Of a stretch of 64,000 nucleotides of DNA, positions 1-9,142 are shown one piece after another (position 1 is the first letter of the stretch; every line of letters starts with the position of its first letter). A program made the position numbers and the translations under genes. Origin of the DNA: Phycisphaerales bacterium (GTDB lineage Bacteria; Planctomycetota; Phycisphaerae; UBA1845; UTPLA1); assembly GCA_022360095.1 (NCBI GenBank), contig JAKSDK010000138.1, forward strand, positions 62,001 to 126,000, read 5' to 3'. Under the pieces are notes generated by a model. The model was not told the DNA's origin. It saw nothing but the letters and a program-made list of their open reading frames with translations, and did not search any database.

Positions 1-542
1 GTGCGCCAATAGATGACACACCATAAATCTTCTCTAATGAGTTGTCCGACTTAGCCCCCAATGCCCCCGGACCAAATCGTTCAAGGTATGCCCTTGTGAA
101 ATTTGGCATCCGCGCTACGGATCCTTCCTTATGCCCAATACGACTTTCAGAGTATTTTGCACACCAATGGTTCGCCGGTTCTTTCGCCCAAGTAGGCAAT
201 AGATGCCTGTTAAGCAGCGCCGTGGTCAGAAGTTGGGGTTGACGCTGGGCTGGGGTTCTTATAAAAATCTCAGGCGGTGTTGCCCGAGTGGCGTGGGGTT
301 TCGGGGCTCAGAGAGAGGCCGTGAGCGATTGGGCGGTTCAGTCGCGCTCGCGGTGGCGATACCCTGCCAGAGGCAGCCCGATACCGAGAAATCAGGAGCC
401 GGTAGGGAACCCCTTGGCACGGCCCGTCCAAGGCTGTTGACATGGGCGAAGCGCCGGTGCCTCATAGTAGTTTTCGGCATCAACCGATGGCATTCGCTTG
501 CGGTGAAGGCTTGGTTCTTAATTCGCGAGGCGCAGAACGCTC
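1..542. other. Intergenic region, no gene recognised
   Basis: I see no convincing gene before the ABC transporter operon that starts at 543. Short open frames here lack a ribosome site and any family resemblance. The stretch contains a possible promoter (TTGACG at 239-244 followed by an AT-rich TATAAA-like run near 260-266) and a second TTGACA at 437-442 without a good -10 partner. The segment between may be a long, G-rich 5' leader of the operon. Confidence 0.4.
239..266 (+). promoter_or_regulatory. Possible sigma-70-type promoter for the ABC transporter operon
   Basis: TTGACG lies at 239-244 and TATAAA at 260-265. The spacing of 15 bp is short for a sigma-70 promoter (16 bp if the -10 is read as ATAAAA). 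It points to the operon starting at 543, which would leave a leader of about 270 nt. Based on consensus match only. Confidence 0.3.
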
Positions 543-1514
543 ATGATCCGAGTGCAGAACCTGACAAAACTCTACGGCGACCGAAAAGCGGTCGATGGCA
601 TCTCATTTCACATCGAAGAAGGCGAAATCGTCGGCTTCCTGGGCCCGAACGGCGCCGGTAAGACGACCACGCTGCGAATCCTGACCTGCTACATGCCCGC
701 AACGTCCGGCGCAGCCTCGATCGGGGGACGCGACGTTTTCAACAATTCGATGGCCGTCCGACGAATCGTCGGCTATCTGCCCGAGAACGCCCCACTGGAT
801 GGGAACATGCGAGCCCGGGAGTATTTGAGCTTCCGCGGCAAGATTCGCGGCCTGAATCGGCCCGATCGTGAAGCGGCCATCAAGCGCGTGACCGATCAAT
901 GCTGGCTAGGCGATTTCATCGACCGGCCGATTCACCAGTTGAGCAAAGGGATGCGGCAACGAGTCGGCTTGTCCGACGCTCTGCTGCATGATCCGAAGGT
1001 GCTGATTCTGGACGAGCCGACGGTTGGCCTCGACCCGGGCCAAATCCGGGAAACGCGAAACCTGATTCACGAATTGGCCAAGCGACACACGGTCCTGCTG
1101 TCGAGCCATATCCTGCCGGAAGTCGAAGCGACCTGCGAGCGGACAATCATCATCGCAGGTGGAAAGATCGTGGCGTCGGGCTCACCTGAAGAACTGAAGA
1201 AACGTATCCGCGAAGGTTCGCGTCTGATTCTTGAAGTCGCAGGCCCGCCCGACGAGGTTAAGAAAACGGTCTCGGGTGAAAAAGGCATCCAAAGCGTCGA
1301 GTGCGTGGCATCGGACAACGGCTGGCACCGGTTGACGATCGAGACGCAGAAAAACGTCGATCCCAGAGAGGAGGTCTACAAGATCGTGAAGCAGAAGAAT
1401 TGGTCGCTTCGCGAGCTTCGACTCGAGCAAGGCAGTCTTGAGGAGTTCTTCGTCCGAATCACAGCGGAGCAGGCCGCGAAGCAAAGGTCTTCGAAACAGG
1501 AGGTGCGGTCATGA
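543..1514 (+). CDS. ABC transporter ATP-binding protein, GldA/NatA-like
   Basis: This 323-residue ATPase would power an ABC-2 type exporter. All nucleotide-binding motifs are intact: Walker A GPNGAGKTT at 34-42, signature LSKGMRQR at 133-140, Walker B VLILDEP at 153-159 and the H-loop histidine at about 189. The C-terminal ~100 residues form the extra domain usual in this subfamily. Its stop overlaps the start of the permease gene (ATGA at 1511-1514), so the two are translationally coupled. With the permease and the GldG-like protein downstream it forms the three-part arrangement called GldA-GldF-GldG in gliding Bacteroidetes. That arrangement also occurs in non-gliding bacteria, so gliding should not be inferred; the substrate is unknown. 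Confidence 0.93.
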   Translation: MIRVQNLTKLYGDRKAVDGISFHIEEGEIVGFLGPNGAGKTTTLRILTCYMPATSGAASIGGRDVFNNSMAVRRIVGYLPENAPLDGNMRAREYLSFRGKIRGLNRPDREAAIKRVTDQCWLGDFIDRPIHQLSKGMRQRVGLSDALLHDPKVLILDEPTVGLDPGQIRETRNLIHELAKRHTVLLSSHILPEVEATCERTIIIAGGKIVASGSPEELKKRIREGSRLILEVAGPPDEVKKTVSGEKGIQSVECVASDNGWHRLTIETQKNVDPREEVYKIVKQKNWSLRELRLEQGSLEEFFVRITAEQAAKQRSSKQEVRS

Positions 1515-2233
1515 TCCGGCGTGTCACGGCTTTGATTCAACGGGAACTCGTGGCGAACTTCTTGTCGCCGATCGCTTATATCGTGGCAGCGCTCTTCCTG
1601 GTGGCGACGGCGCTTTTTTTCATGCCGTTGACCCTGGTCGAGGGGGGAGAGGCGTCGATGCGAGTCACGCTCGACTGGATGGCGATGGCCGTACTCGTCT
1701 TTACGATCCCGCTGCTGACGATGCGCACCCTTGCAGACGAGTTTGCGACCGGCACGATCGAGACGCTGATGACGGCGCCGGTCGCTGATTTTGAAGTGGT
1801 CTTGGGCAAGTTTTTCGGTGTTCTCATCTTCTACCTGGCCCTGCTTCTGACCACCGTGGTTCACGTTTTCCTGCTCCTTAAATACGGTGCTCAGGATGTC
1901 ACGGTCGTGCTCTACAGCTATCTCGGCATGATCCTGCTCGGCGGGCTGTACATTTCGATGGGCATCTTCGCGAGCTCGCTGACTCGGTATCAGTTGCTCG
2001 CCGCGATTCTGACGATGGGGCTTCTGTCGCTCTTCGGCGCGCTGGTCAACGAGGTGGCCGGGTGGTTCACCGGACTCTGGCGTCAGGTCTTCAACTATGT
2101 CAACATCATTCATCATTTCGAGGATTTCAGCAAAGGCATCTTCGACACGAAGGCGATCGCCTTCTTTGTCAGCGGCACCCTCTTTTTCCTGTTCTTGTCC
2201 GTCAAGGTATTGGAGTCGAGACGATGGCGGTAA
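1511..2233 (+). CDS. ABC-2 type transporter permease, GldF-like
   Basis: A 240-residue integral membrane protein with about six hydrophobic segments. It has the ABC-2 permease layout: an N-terminal segment, then the conserved TIPLLTMRTLADE and GTIETLMTAPV stretches around residues 70-95, typical of NosY/GldF-like permeases. It overlaps the ATPase gene by 4 bp and the next gene by 10 bp, so the three are one transcriptional unit. The partner ATPase is encoded immediately upstream. Confidence 0.9.
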   Translation: MIRRVTALIQRELVANFLSPIAYIVAALFLVATALFFMPLTLVEGGEASMRVTLDWMAMAVLVFTIPLLTMRTLADEFATGTIETLMTAPVADFEVVLGKFFGVLIFYLALLLTTVVHVFLLLKYGAQDVTVVLYSYLGMILLGGLYISMGIFASSLTRYQLLAAILTMGLLSLFGALVNEVAGWFTGLWRQVFNYVNIIHHFEDFSKGIFDTKAIAFFVSGTLFFLFLSVKVLESRRWR

Positions 2234-4992
2234 GCACCAACGACACAAAAACGCCCCAAGCCGAGGAGATGAGTTCGGGACGGCGGTTCGCCATCGGCGC
2301 GAACGTCACCATTGCCGTCATCACTGCGGCCGCGCTGCTCGTGGCCGTCAATTGGATTTGCTCCCTCAAATACTACCGGCGGGACATCGCGTCCATGGGC
2401 AATTTCGGCATCAGCGAACGCATGAAAAAAATCGTCGGCGAGCATGACGGTGAAATCAAGTTGTCGCTTTTGTACCGACCCAACGAAAAGGACGAAAAGC
2501 AGCGGGGCTATATCGAGCGTCTCATGGAGTATTGTGACGAGCTGAGTCGTTTTGCGCCGAACGTGAGCGTGACACACGTCGCCACGGACAGCCAGCGGGA
2601 GAAGCTCGTGGCCCAGATCGGCGGAACCTTCGGCGGCGAGGCGGAAAGCCACAAAAAGGCCCTGGATTCGTTCACCCAGGCCAAGGACGTGTTGGAAACC
2701 GATCTGGAACAGCGCCTGACCTCCGCACAAGCACTGCTCGAAGAGGAAACCGGCTGGTTGAGCAACTTTCCGCTATTCACACGCGTCGTCGTCCTGCTCC
2801 GGGAGACCAAGGAGGTACTCACGAAGACCACGGAAGAAATCGATCAATTCACGCCTGAGGGAGGAATCCCGAAGTATGCCGACGCCACGAATGTGGCGAA
2901 GGAGACCGTCAAGGGCATCAAGGAGGATTTCGAGAACGTCGCCAAGTTTATGTCGCAGTTCACGACGCTGGCCGACGAGACGACGCGAGCGGATTCGCCG
3001 TATATCGCGATGCTCCGCAAGGTCGCCGGCGAGGCCAAGTCCGCCGTCGATTCGTTGCGACTATTGATCGGGAACGAGGGTGAACCGCCGCAGGAGATTA
3101 CCGCGGCGCTGAAAGCCTATGCCGACCGTAGTGCCGAGGTCGGCAAGACCCTGAACCTCCTGGTTGAAAGGGTCAATCAGTTCGGAAAGCGATTTCCGAT
3201 GGTCGAACAACATGCGAACTGGGCCACTCGCGTGCAACGCGGCCCGTTTCTGATGCGTTACGAAGTGGCCGGTGTCTTGCAGGACGTCGGCCGAAGCCTT
3301 TCACAAAATCGCCTCACTTTGCTGGGCGTGATCGATACGGCGGACCCCGAGCAACTTAAACGGGCACTGATCAAAGCCCGAGATACGACGGCGACCCTTG
3401 AGCAAAACGCGGCGATTTGCGAGGAGATCCTGACGGGCCTGGCGGACGGCCTCTCCAATCTGGACGACGCTTCAAAACAACTGTTGGAGGCCGCGCGTGG
3501 CGGAGCCTTCCTGCAAGATCAGATCGCATCGCTGGATAAGGTCGCCAAAGAATTGGAGGCATTGCCGGAGCTGAAACTCGGGTCGGTCGCGGATCAGCTA
3601 AAGGAAGACAATGCCGTCCTCGTTGAAGCCAACGGCAGTATTCAGGTGGTTGACTTCCTATCCGTGTGGCCGGTCAGAGAAGCCCTCACGGGCTCGGCTC
3701 CCTCGGATGACGAGATCGCTCATACATTCAATGGGGACAGCGCCCTGTCGTCGGCGATCCTATCGCTGACGTCGCAAAAACCGTTTGCGACGGTCATGCT
3801 GGTTTCCTTTGAACCGCCGGCTCCGCAGCAGCAAAGCCCGTTCATGCCGAGACCGCCTCCGAGTTCGATTCCGATCGGTGCGCTCTCTGCGGTCAAAACG
3901 CGGCTGCAGAATGCGAACTTTGAAGTTGTCGATTGGAATCTGGCGACGCAGCCAACGAAGCCCTCCGTCGAAGAGGGACGCGAGGAACTTTTCCTTCTAC
4001 TGCCTCCCGCACCGCCGGCCCCTCCCAACCCTTTCGGCGGCGCGACGCCGCCTGAGCAAATGTTCAACGAGAAGCATCGCACGATCATCCGTGATTTGCT
4101 GGACAAAGACGCCAAGATGCTTTTCCTGACCTCATGGGAAGTCATGGGCGGCTTCGGCGGTCGCTTCCAGACACCGCCCTACGGGTATGCCCCATTGCTG
4201 GAGCAGGATTGGGGGATCCGAGTCAATAACAGTCTGCGGATGGTGTCCGTTGAGCCGGACGTTCAAAAGGAAGGCGCCTTTTTCGTTTCGCTCCCGAAAT
4301 TCCAGCACTTGCCCGTGAACCACTTCACGGACCACCCCATCGGCAAACCGATGCGGGGCACGCGATTTCTGGTCAACGATGCATGTTCGATTGAAACGAC
4401 CGACAAGGTTCCTGAAGAGGTGACCACGAAAGTCATTTTGAATATCCCCAGGAAACAGGAATACATCGCGTCGTCCGTCGAAGAGATCATCGAGATCATC
4501 AATAAGATCAACGATCAGAAATCCGGCGGCTCGGTCCATTTGGGCCGACTTCCGAAGGTCGGTCCGTTTGACCTGATGGTTGCGGCAGAGCGTCAGGCTC
4601 CCGTTAAGTCGAAGGATGAAGCCGATACGGATGAAGTCAAAAACGAGGATGAGGAGACTCCAAAAGACGAGACCTCCTCGTCAAGAGGCAAGATTGTGGT
4701 CTGCGGCTTCGGCAAGAGCCTGCACGACCAGTACCTCCGGCAGCCGGTGTTGGCCGAGGCGGAAAGGGTCCGTTTCGACCCGCCGCCTTCCGAAAACCTC
4801 GACCTGCTCGTCAACACGATGTACTGGCTGAACGACCAGGAGACCTATATCGGGCGCGGACCGGTCCCGGTACCGCGGATTCAAGCGATTACAGAAGGCG
4901 AAATGCGTTTGATGTGGGTCTTCACCCTCGTGGGGTGGCCGATCCTGGTGTTGGCGCCGGGGATGATCTTCTGGTACATCCGGCGCCGCTAG
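2224..4992 (+). CDS. GldG-like ABC auxiliary membrane protein
   Basis: A 922-residue protein if started at the ATG at 2224, which overlaps the permease stop by 10 bp; a longer upstream open frame would overlap the permease heavily and is rejected. A single hydrophobic segment lies near residues 20-42 and another at the extreme C terminus (LMWVFTLVGWPILVLAPGM), followed by a basic tail. The large exported middle part resembles the ABC-transporter auxiliary domain of GldG. A predicted helical, coiled-coil-like stretch of about 350 residues is inserted in its first half, and a Pro-rich loop (PPAPPAPPNPFGG) and an acidic Lys/Glu/Asp linker lie further on. It probably acts as the periplasmic partner of the preceding ATPase and permease. 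Confidence 0.82.
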   Translation: MAVSTNDTKTPQAEEMSSGRRFAIGANVTIAVITAAALLVAVNWICSLKYYRRDIASMGNFGISERMKKIVGEHDGEIKLSLLYRPNEKDEKQRGYIERLMEYCDELSRFAPNVSVTHVATDSQREKLVAQIGGTFGGEAESHKKALDSFTQAKDVLETDLEQRLTSAQALLEEETGWLSNFPLFTRVVVLLRETKEVLTKTTEEIDQFTPEGGIPKYADATNVAKETVKGIKEDFENVAKFMSQFTTLADETTRADSPYIAMLRKVAGEAKSAVDSLRLLIGNEGEPPQEITAALKAYADRSAEVGKTLNLLVERVNQFGKRFPMVEQHANWATRVQRGPFLMRYEVAGVLQDVGRSLSQNRLTLLGVIDTADPEQLKRALIKARDTTATLEQNAAICEEILTGLADGLSNLDDASKQLLEAARGGAFLQDQIASLDKVAKELEALPELKLGSVADQLKEDNAVLVEANGSIQVVDFLSVWPVREALTGSAPSDDEIAHTFNGDSALSSAILSLTSQKPFATVMLVSFEPPAPQQQSPFMPRPPPSSIPIGALSAVKTRLQNANFEVVDWNLATQPTKPSVEEGREELFLLLPPAPPAPPNPFGGATPPEQMFNEKHRTIIRDLLDKDAKMLFLTSWEVMGGFGGRFQTPPYGYAPLLEQDWGIRVNNSLRMVSVEPDVQKEGAFFVSLPKFQHLPVNHFTDHPIGKPMRGTRFLVNDACSIETTDKVPEEVTTKVILNIPRKQEYIASSVEEIIEIINKINDQKSGGSVHLGRLPKVGPFDLMVAAERQAPVKSKDEADTDEVKNEDEETPKDETSSSRGKIVVCGFGKSLHDQYLRQPVLAEAERVRFDPPPSENLDLLVNTMYWLNDQETYIGRGPVPVPRIQAITEGEMRLMWVFTLVGWPILVLAPGMIFWYIRRR

Positions 4993-5044
4993 CCCATCAA
5001 AAGTTGCCGAGTCAAGAGTTCAGGAGCAATTACGGAACTAGATC

Positions 5045-7309
5045 ATGAATCCCAAGACAACCATTGGTCTTGTCGTGGCGTTGTTGTTTGCCGTAGGTGG
5101 CGTCTGGTGGGCCCAGTCCTCTTCGAATCCGGAAGAGCAGCCGGAGACAACGGGACCGACGTTGTTGTTCGAGCTTAGCGCAGGCGACGTCACCGACTTT
5201 GAAGTCAAGTCCGGGTCCGCTTCGACATGTGTCCTTACAAAGGAGGGCAGTCAGTGGCGTATGAGCGCACCGATCAGCGGTCCCGGCCAGCAAACCACGA
5301 TCGATCAAGACGTTTCCAAAATAGTGACCTTGGAATACGTCGAGTCGTATTCGTCAGGCGACCCCGATCGCCCGACCGACGACCTGACCGCATTGAATAA
5401 CCCTCTAAAGATCGTCAAGCTGACCGACAAGGACGACAATGCCTACGTCCTGAAGATCGGCGCTCGCCAGAAACTCTCTAACAAGACCTACGTCCAGAAG
5501 GAAGGCGATGACACGATCTATCTGGTGAACGGTGATCTGAACCAGGACATGCGTCGCAGCCTGAGCGATTATCGTGGCAAGCGTGTGTCCGAATTCAAAA
5601 CGGCAGAAGCCGTGCGCATTGAGGTCCAAGGGAATCAGAATTATGCCCTGGCCAAGCAGGACAAGCGGTGGACCATCGACTCACCCGTTAAAGCCCGGGC
5701 TGAGGTGGCCCCCGTCAACATCCTATTGAACAGCTTGTCCAGCCTTTCGGCGCTTGACTTTGTGGAGGATGCCCCGAAATCCCTGCGACCTTACGGCCTT
5801 GGCGATCCCCGGTTGACGGTCGCAATCACCACGGAAAAGAGAACACGGAAACCCACGGAACCCGTCGAGGGTCCGACCAGTCAGCCTGTCGAGCCTGAAT
5901 ACGACGTTGAAACGAAGACCATTCGGGTGGCCTTCGGCGGCACGGCGGACGACAAAGTGTTCGCCAAGCTGGACGAGCCGGACGGCGCCGCCGTATTTCA
6001 GGTGGACGCGAGTGTGCTCGAAAAAATTGCGCCTCCTCTGAAGGACCTTCGAGACAAGAAAATCGTGAACCTTCAGATTAATCAAGCTGAGAAGGTGACC
6101 GTGAATTCCGGTGCCGATTCGATCGAATTGGTCAAATCAGGATCAGATTGGAAGATCAATTCGGGCATCGAGGAACTCCCTTCGAACAAAGCGGAATTTG
6201 CCGCGGTGGACGATTTGTTGAAGACCCTTCGCGACCTGAAGGCCACGGGTTTTGAGGTCGGCGAATCTCCTAACTTTGGTTTCGGTTCTCCCCGCGCGGT
6301 GATCGAAGTCTCTCAATCCGGGCAGGTCGAGCCTTTGAAGGTCGTGGTCGGCGCCACCACGCCAAGTAAGACCGGCGCCTATATCCGTAACGAGCGCGAG
6401 GACTTCGTGGCCGTTGTTCCCGCTGATAAGGCGTCGGCCCTGACGGCCAAGCCCATCGCTTTCCTGAGCCGAGAGTTGTTGAAGTTCTCCCCCACCGACG
6501 CGTCGAAACTCAACATCGTCCGGCCCGGCAAAACCTATGCCGTCCAGCGTGAAAACAATGTATGGCAGTTTTCTGAGCCGGTTCAAGGCAAGGCGGAAAT
6601 CACGGCCGTCACGAATATCATGAGCGACCTTTCGAACCTGCGCGGCCGGCGTGTCGTTGCGAGGGCCGCTGAAGCCGCTCGTTACGGACTGGATTCCCCC
6701 GCGGTCCAAGCCACCGTGACCCTGAGCCCCCCGCCAACAGCTCAACCGGCGGAAAGCCCACCTACTCCGCCGACGCTTCACACCGTGCTGGTCAAGCGCC
6801 ACGTCGGAAAAGTCTATGCCATGGTCGCGGGCGGCTCGACGATTTGCGAAGTTGACGCAAAAATCCTGACCGACCTCGAAGCTGAGTTGTTGGAAACCAA
6901 GGTGGTGTCGATGGAGCCTTCGTTGGCCCGGCGCCTCGCGTTCTCAGGAGAAGGCACGTTCACGTTTGAGAAGAACGGTGACGATTGGTCCCTGGTCGGC
7001 GAGTCCAGTTTCCAAACCGATCCGTCGAAAATGACGGAGATGTTGGAGTCGCTTCGTGATTTGCGAGCCAAGCATTATGTAAGTTACAAAGGAGCGGATC
7101 TGTCGAGCTATGGCTTGCAAGACCCCGCCGTTACCATCGGCGTCGAGACCACCGAAGGTGATTCGCTTGCCCTGATGATATCGGGCAAGGGTCCGGGCAG
7201 TGATCGTTACGCGTCGATTTCGACGACTGCAGACCAGGTATTTGTCATCAAGCTTGAAGACCTCACCAAACTCCTGAAAAAAGTGACGGACTTCCAAAAG
7301 ACGAACTAA
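5045..7309 (+). CDS. DUF4340 domain-containing protein with four repeats
   Basis: A 754-residue protein with an N-terminal membrane anchor or signal (TTIGLVVALLFAVGGVWWA) and an otherwise soluble, exported body. The motif [YF]G[LF]xxP occurs four times: near residues 250, 411, 547 and 689, each about 140-160 residues apart and each preceded by an LRxLRA/K-like helix. I read this as four tandem DUF4340 units. DUF4340 genes are regularly found after GldG-like genes, as here (52 bp gap), so the protein probably works with the ABC complex. No catalytic motif is visible. Confidence 0.82.
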   Translation: MNPKTTIGLVVALLFAVGGVWWAQSSSNPEEQPETTGPTLLFELSAGDVTDFEVKSGSASTCVLTKEGSQWRMSAPISGPGQQTTIDQDVSKIVTLEYVESYSSGDPDRPTDDLTALNNPLKIVKLTDKDDNAYVLKIGARQKLSNKTYVQKEGDDTIYLVNGDLNQDMRRSLSDYRGKRVSEFKTAEAVRIEVQGNQNYALAKQDKRWTIDSPVKARAEVAPVNILLNSLSSLSALDFVEDAPKSLRPYGLGDPRLTVAITTEKRTRKPTEPVEGPTSQPVEPEYDVETKTIRVAFGGTADDKVFAKLDEPDGAAVFQVDASVLEKIAPPLKDLRDKKIVNLQINQAEKVTVNSGADSIELVKSGSDWKINSGIEELPSNKAEFAAVDDLLKTLRDLKATGFEVGESPNFGFGSPRAVIEVSQSGQVEPLKVVVGATTPSKTGAYIRNEREDFVAVVPADKASALTAKPIAFLSRELLKFSPTDASKLNIVRPGKTYAVQRENNVWQFSEPVQGKAEITAVTNIMSDLSNLRGRRVVARAAEAARYGLDSPAVQATVTLSPPPTAQPAESPPTPPTLHTVLVKRHVGKVYAMVAGGSTICEVDAKILTDLEAELLETKVVSMEPSLARRLAFSGEGTFTFEKNGDDWSLVGESSFQTDPSKMTEMLESLRDLRAKHYVSYKGADLSSYGLQDPAVTIGVETTEGDSLALMISGKGPGSDRYASISTTADQVFVIKLEDLTKLLKKVTDFQKTN

Positions 7310-7344
7310 GACACTTGGCCGATCCCTCGTTCGAAGGAAACACA

Positions 7345-8130
7345 ATGCAGGGCGAGATTACCCGAATCGAGAGCGGTCCGACAAAGGAAAGAATCGTCAG
7401 GTCCTCTTTGATGTTCACGCTGTTCGCGGTCGGGGCCGTATGGTTTGCGTACGACGGCTGGAAAGGCTATCCCGACAAAAACTTTCGTGAGCACATCGAA
7501 TCGCTTCCGCCTGAGGACCGGGAAAAAGCAAAAGAGTCTGCGGTCTATCCTGAGGTCAGCGAAGAGACTCTGAGGTCGGCGCAGGAAGCCGTCCGGAAGA
7601 TCGGCCTCGACAACCAGCGCAATGCACTGGAAGATTTGTATGGAGGGCCGCCCTCCTACGAAAACGATCAGACCCTGTACTATTACGGCCCCTATTTTCG
7701 AGTCGAATTCCCCATCAAGAACGGCAGTCTCGGCGAACTCGTTCCTCAGGCCACGGAGAAGCGACAACTGGATATTGCCGTGCAGCAATGGCTCGCCGTC
7801 GGTCTGGCAGTGTTCTCGCTCTTCGTGCTGATTCACGTCCTCCGCGTGATCTTTACTCAACTCACCCTGGACGAAAACGGACTGAGTTACCGTGGCAAGG
7901 GATCGATCAGTTGGAAAGACATGACCGCACTGGAAGCAGACCGTTTTCGAGAGAAGGGTTGGGTCGATCTGGTCTTTTCAGACAATGGCCGGGAACGGCG
8001 ATTGCGCTTGGATGAATATCATCTCAAGGCGTTCAACGACGTCATCGCCGCTATCTGCACGCAAAAGGGATTTGAAGATCCGGTCGAACTCGAAAAAGCT
8101 GAGAAGGCCGCGAAGCAGCAGCAAACATGA
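7345..8130 (+). CDS. Small two-TM membrane protein with PH-like C-terminal domain
   Basis: 261 residues from the ATG at 7345, chosen because AGGAA lies 5-6 nt upstream; an in-frame TTG at 7315 is possible but has no ribosome site. Hydrophobic segments lie near residues 22-40 and 150-175. The remaining C-terminal part (NGLSYRGKGSISWKDM onward) has the strand pattern of a bacterial PH-like domain. It is the last gene of the ABC/DUF4340 unit, 35 bp after the DUF4340 stop. Function is unknown; association with the exporter is inferred from position. Confidence 0.7.
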   Translation: MQGEITRIESGPTKERIVRSSLMFTLFAVGAVWFAYDGWKGYPDKNFREHIESLPPEDREKAKESAVYPEVSEETLRSAQEAVRKIGLDNQRNALEDLYGGPPSYENDQTLYYYGPYFRVEFPIKNGSLGELVPQATEKRQLDIAVQQWLAVGLAVFSLFVLIHVLRVIFTQLTLDENGLSYRGKGSISWKDMTALEADRFREKGWVDLVFSDNGRERRLRLDEYHLKAFNDVIAAICTQKGFEDPVELEKAEKAAKQQQT

Positions 8131-8160
8131 CCGATGTTCAGCGGGGCCGCTCGTCTCAAT

Positions 8161-8721
8161 CTAATCGTCCAGCTCAATCGGTCTTATCACTTCCAGTTGT
8201 GGCCGAAAGGGTTGCTTGACGCGAGGCGGCGCTGAAAAACTCGGTTTGGGCTCAGGTGAATCCAGCCTGTCCTCCCGTGAGGACGGTTCAAGATTTACCT
8301 CGATTTCGGGTGGCGTCTCGGATTCCGACTGCTGAATCGGTGCCAACGGCGTGATCTGGCATTTCCCCTGGATCACTCCACCTTCCTGGACGACGATCGT
8401 CGCTGCCTTGACATCACCGAAGACCTGTCCGGTCGGTGTCACCTCAATGGACTCGTTTGCCGATACGGATCCGCGAACACGTCCGCTGACGATCACGTTG
8501 TTGGCCGAAATCTCGATATTGAGCTGGGACGTTTGCTCGATCAGAATATCCCCGCATGTCGCCAGCGTCTTCCCGGGGTGGGCCCCGACGATCCTAAGAC
8601 TCTCCAGCGTCACTCGTTTCTGGCAATGAGGGCAAAAAACCGAGAGCGCCCTTGCCGCCACCCGCATCATTCCACGGCAATGGCAGCACCTTACGATCCT
8701 GTTTGACGACCCGTCACTCAT
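8161..8721 (-). CDS. Bactofilin family protein with N-terminal zinc ribbon
   Basis: 186 residues. The N terminus carries CxxC...CxxC (CCHC near 12-15 and CPHC near 32-35), a likely zinc ribbon. Residues ~45-140 show the repetitive short-strand pattern of the bactofilin beta-helix (GDILIEQ, NVIVSGRVRGSV, GDVKAATIVVQEGGVIQGK). Bactofilins polymerise without nucleotide into cytoskeletal filaments at the membrane. The C-terminal 45 residues are Pro/Ser/Glu-rich and probably disordered. The gene is convergent with the ABC operon. Confidence 0.85.
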   Translation of the reverse strand: MSDGSSNRIVRCCHCRGMMRVAARALSVFCPHCQKRVTLESLRIVGAHPGKTLATCGDILIEQTSQLNIEISANNVIVSGRVRGSVSANESIEVTPTGQVFGDVKAATIVVQEGGVIQGKCQITPLAPIQQSESETPPEIEVNLEPSSREDRLDSPEPKPSFSAPPRVKQPFRPQLEVIRPIELDD

Positions 8722-9142
8722 TCAGCGCGCCTTTCCTACCGAATTGGGGCGATTTTATGGCCTGACGGCTCCATCTGCCAGGGGGTTCCGCGTCAGATCG
8801 ACCGAACCGACCCGAGTTTGCGATCGTTATATAGGATGGAGGCGACCTATAGAACCCTACCTTGCGCGAGCGCACGGAAGAAATGGCCGATTTCTGCATA
8901 GATCGTTCATAATCCTGTGCATAAATTGTTCATATACTTTGGATATTCTCGGACGGCATCCATGCCAGGATCGACGAAGGGGCGTTGATATTCGCATTTT
9001 GTTAGCATAGCCCGCAATCCCACAGCAATAGTCGTAATCCTATTGATAAGATGATTTTACAACCATAAATTCTTCCGAATCAGTGTTTAGTTCGTTGTCC
9101 AAACTTGACGTTATCGGCGATGATCGCTAGGATGATCCCCCT
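8722..9142. other. Divergent intergenic region between bactofilin gene and folC
   Basis: 421 bp with no gene that I can support. It is A+T-richer than its surroundings, particularly 8890-9080. It holds the folC promoter at its right end and presumably the bactofilin promoter on the minus strand. The hexamer TTCATA occurs twice (near 8907 and 8929), which could be an operator, but two copies are weak evidence. Confidence 0.5.
9104..9132 (+). promoter_or_regulatory. Sigma-70-type promoter just upstream of folC
   Basis: TTGACG at 9104-9109 and TAGGAT at 9127-9132 are separated by exactly 17 bp, a close consensus match. Transcription would start about 7 nt after the -10, near 9139. That leaves almost no leader before the ATG at 9143, so the message is either near-leaderless or the true start codon is the ATG at 9188. 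Confidence 0.55.

Noticed and set aside
42-242. Short open frame at the left end of the window
   Set aside because: No ribosome site, no family features, and low-complexity Ser/Arg content; I do not consider it coding.
265-345. tRNA-like stretch (GCCCGAGTGGC) in the first intergenic region
   Set aside because: It resembles a tRNA-Leu/Ser D-arm, but I could not form an acceptor stem, anticodon arm or T-arm around it.
2062-2223. Upstream extension of the GldG-like gene
   Set aside because: It would overlap the permease by about 170 bp and encodes a low-quality His/Arg-rich segment; the ATG at 2224 gives the usual short overlap.
1376-2248. 290-codon open frame opposite the ABC permease
   Set aside because: The product is an Arg/His/Gln/Asp-rich chain typical of antisense frames; the plus-strand permease is well supported.
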